A stretch of DNA of 64,000 bases from Nostoc sp. CHAB 5834 (GTDB lineage Bacteria; Cyanobacteriota; Cyanobacteriia; Cyanobacteriales; Nostocaceae), in NCBI GenBank assembly GCA_020829485.1, contig JAIVFU010000005.1:1-64000 (forward strand), given 5' to 3'. Below are positions 63,878 through 64,000 of the stretch, piece by piece. The position numbers and the translations under genes are program-made. Under the pieces are notes generated by a model. It searched no databases and was not told where the DNA came from. It saw nothing but the letters and a program-made list of their open reading frames with translations. The stretch's first letter is position 1. The number at the start of each line of letters is the position of its first letter.

Positions 63878-64000
63878 TCAATCCAATTGCAAGCTGCTTG
63901 CACCGGGAACGTTAGCAAAATCGCCAACATTTTCTGGGCTTTCCTCCTGGCGATTAAAAGCATTATGAATGGGATCATCTTCGATCTGTCCACTAATTTC
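63878..64000 (-). CDS. 3' end of an unidentified gene
   Basis: Forty codons, open to the window edge, read EISGQIEDDPIHNAFNRQEE, then SPENVGDFANVPGASSLQLD and a TGA at 63878-63880. The family is not recognised from this acidic tail. The rest of the gene lies beyond base 64000. Confidence 0.55.
   Translation of the reverse strand, partial: EISGQIEDDPIHNAFNRQEESPENVGDFANVPGASSLQLD

Overview
This window comes from a filamentous, heterocyst-forming cyanobacterium of the Nostoc/Anabaena type. The evidence is a developmentally excised nifD element ending in an 11-bp core (GGATTACTCCG), an uptake hydrogenase with its maturation operon, the regulator CnfR/PatB, the heterocyst ferredoxin FdxH, abundant HIP1 octamers (GCGATCGC) and many short tandem heptamer repeats. 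The layout is a heterocyst metabolism island: nitrogenase, uptake hydrogenase, hydrogenase maturation, a cytochrome oxidase and the nif activator all lie within about 55 kb.

Region by region. 1-9134 is the nifK-proximal part of a nifD excision element; its other end is outside the window. It carries xisA, two xisH-xisI pairs, two or three toxin-antitoxin loci, a Uma2-type nuclease-like gene, a TerB-like membrane protein, a DUF2267 gene and a hydrolase pseudogene. 9135-9294 is the 3' piece of nifD. 9538-18161 is nifK, a Mo-nitrogenase C-terminal-domain gene, nifE, nifN, nifX, the NifX-associated gene, a DUF683 gene, nifW, hesA, hesB and fdxH, followed by feoA and a mop-like molybdate-binding gene. 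19198-26612 is accessory DNA: a broken SagB-type oxidoreductase, hupW with a third xisH-xisI pair just upstream, an HxlR/SDR divergent pair, a 16 x 21-bp HIP1-rich tandem array and a VapBC-type module. 26767-29501 is hupL-hupS on the minus strand, with an uninterrupted hupL. 31384-42321 is an extended hyp operon: a TPR protein, two small membrane proteins, a NifU-Rieske fusion, an NHL protein, then hypF, C, D, E, A and B. 42501-53201 holds an internally deleted amylase, a Fic protein, an LLM flavin oxidoreductase, unknown genes, cysK, a nifO-like gene and a cupin. 53370-57437 is coxB-coxA-coxC. Next come the nif-specific ferredoxin fdxB and, divergently, cnfR. The window ends with a sucrase/ferredoxin-like protein, a Mut7-C RNase gene broken by a miniature element, and the 3' end of another gene.

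How the parts fit. Excision of the nifD element would restore nifD upstream of nifK. NifE, N, X and their partners build and move the cofactor, HesA/HesB and FeoA/Mop fit iron-sulfur, iron and molybdenum supply, and FdxH delivers electrons. HupSL recycles the hydrogen made by nitrogenase after processing by HypA-F and HupW. The terminal oxidase removes oxygen. CnfR is the expected oxygen-responsive activator of nif genes.

The non-coding DNA is unusually rich in miniature elements. One has inserted into a gene with a 5-bp target duplication, small repeats sit in frame inside coding regions, and heptamer repeats supply start codons. Gene names rest on recognising protein families by eye; no database search was run.
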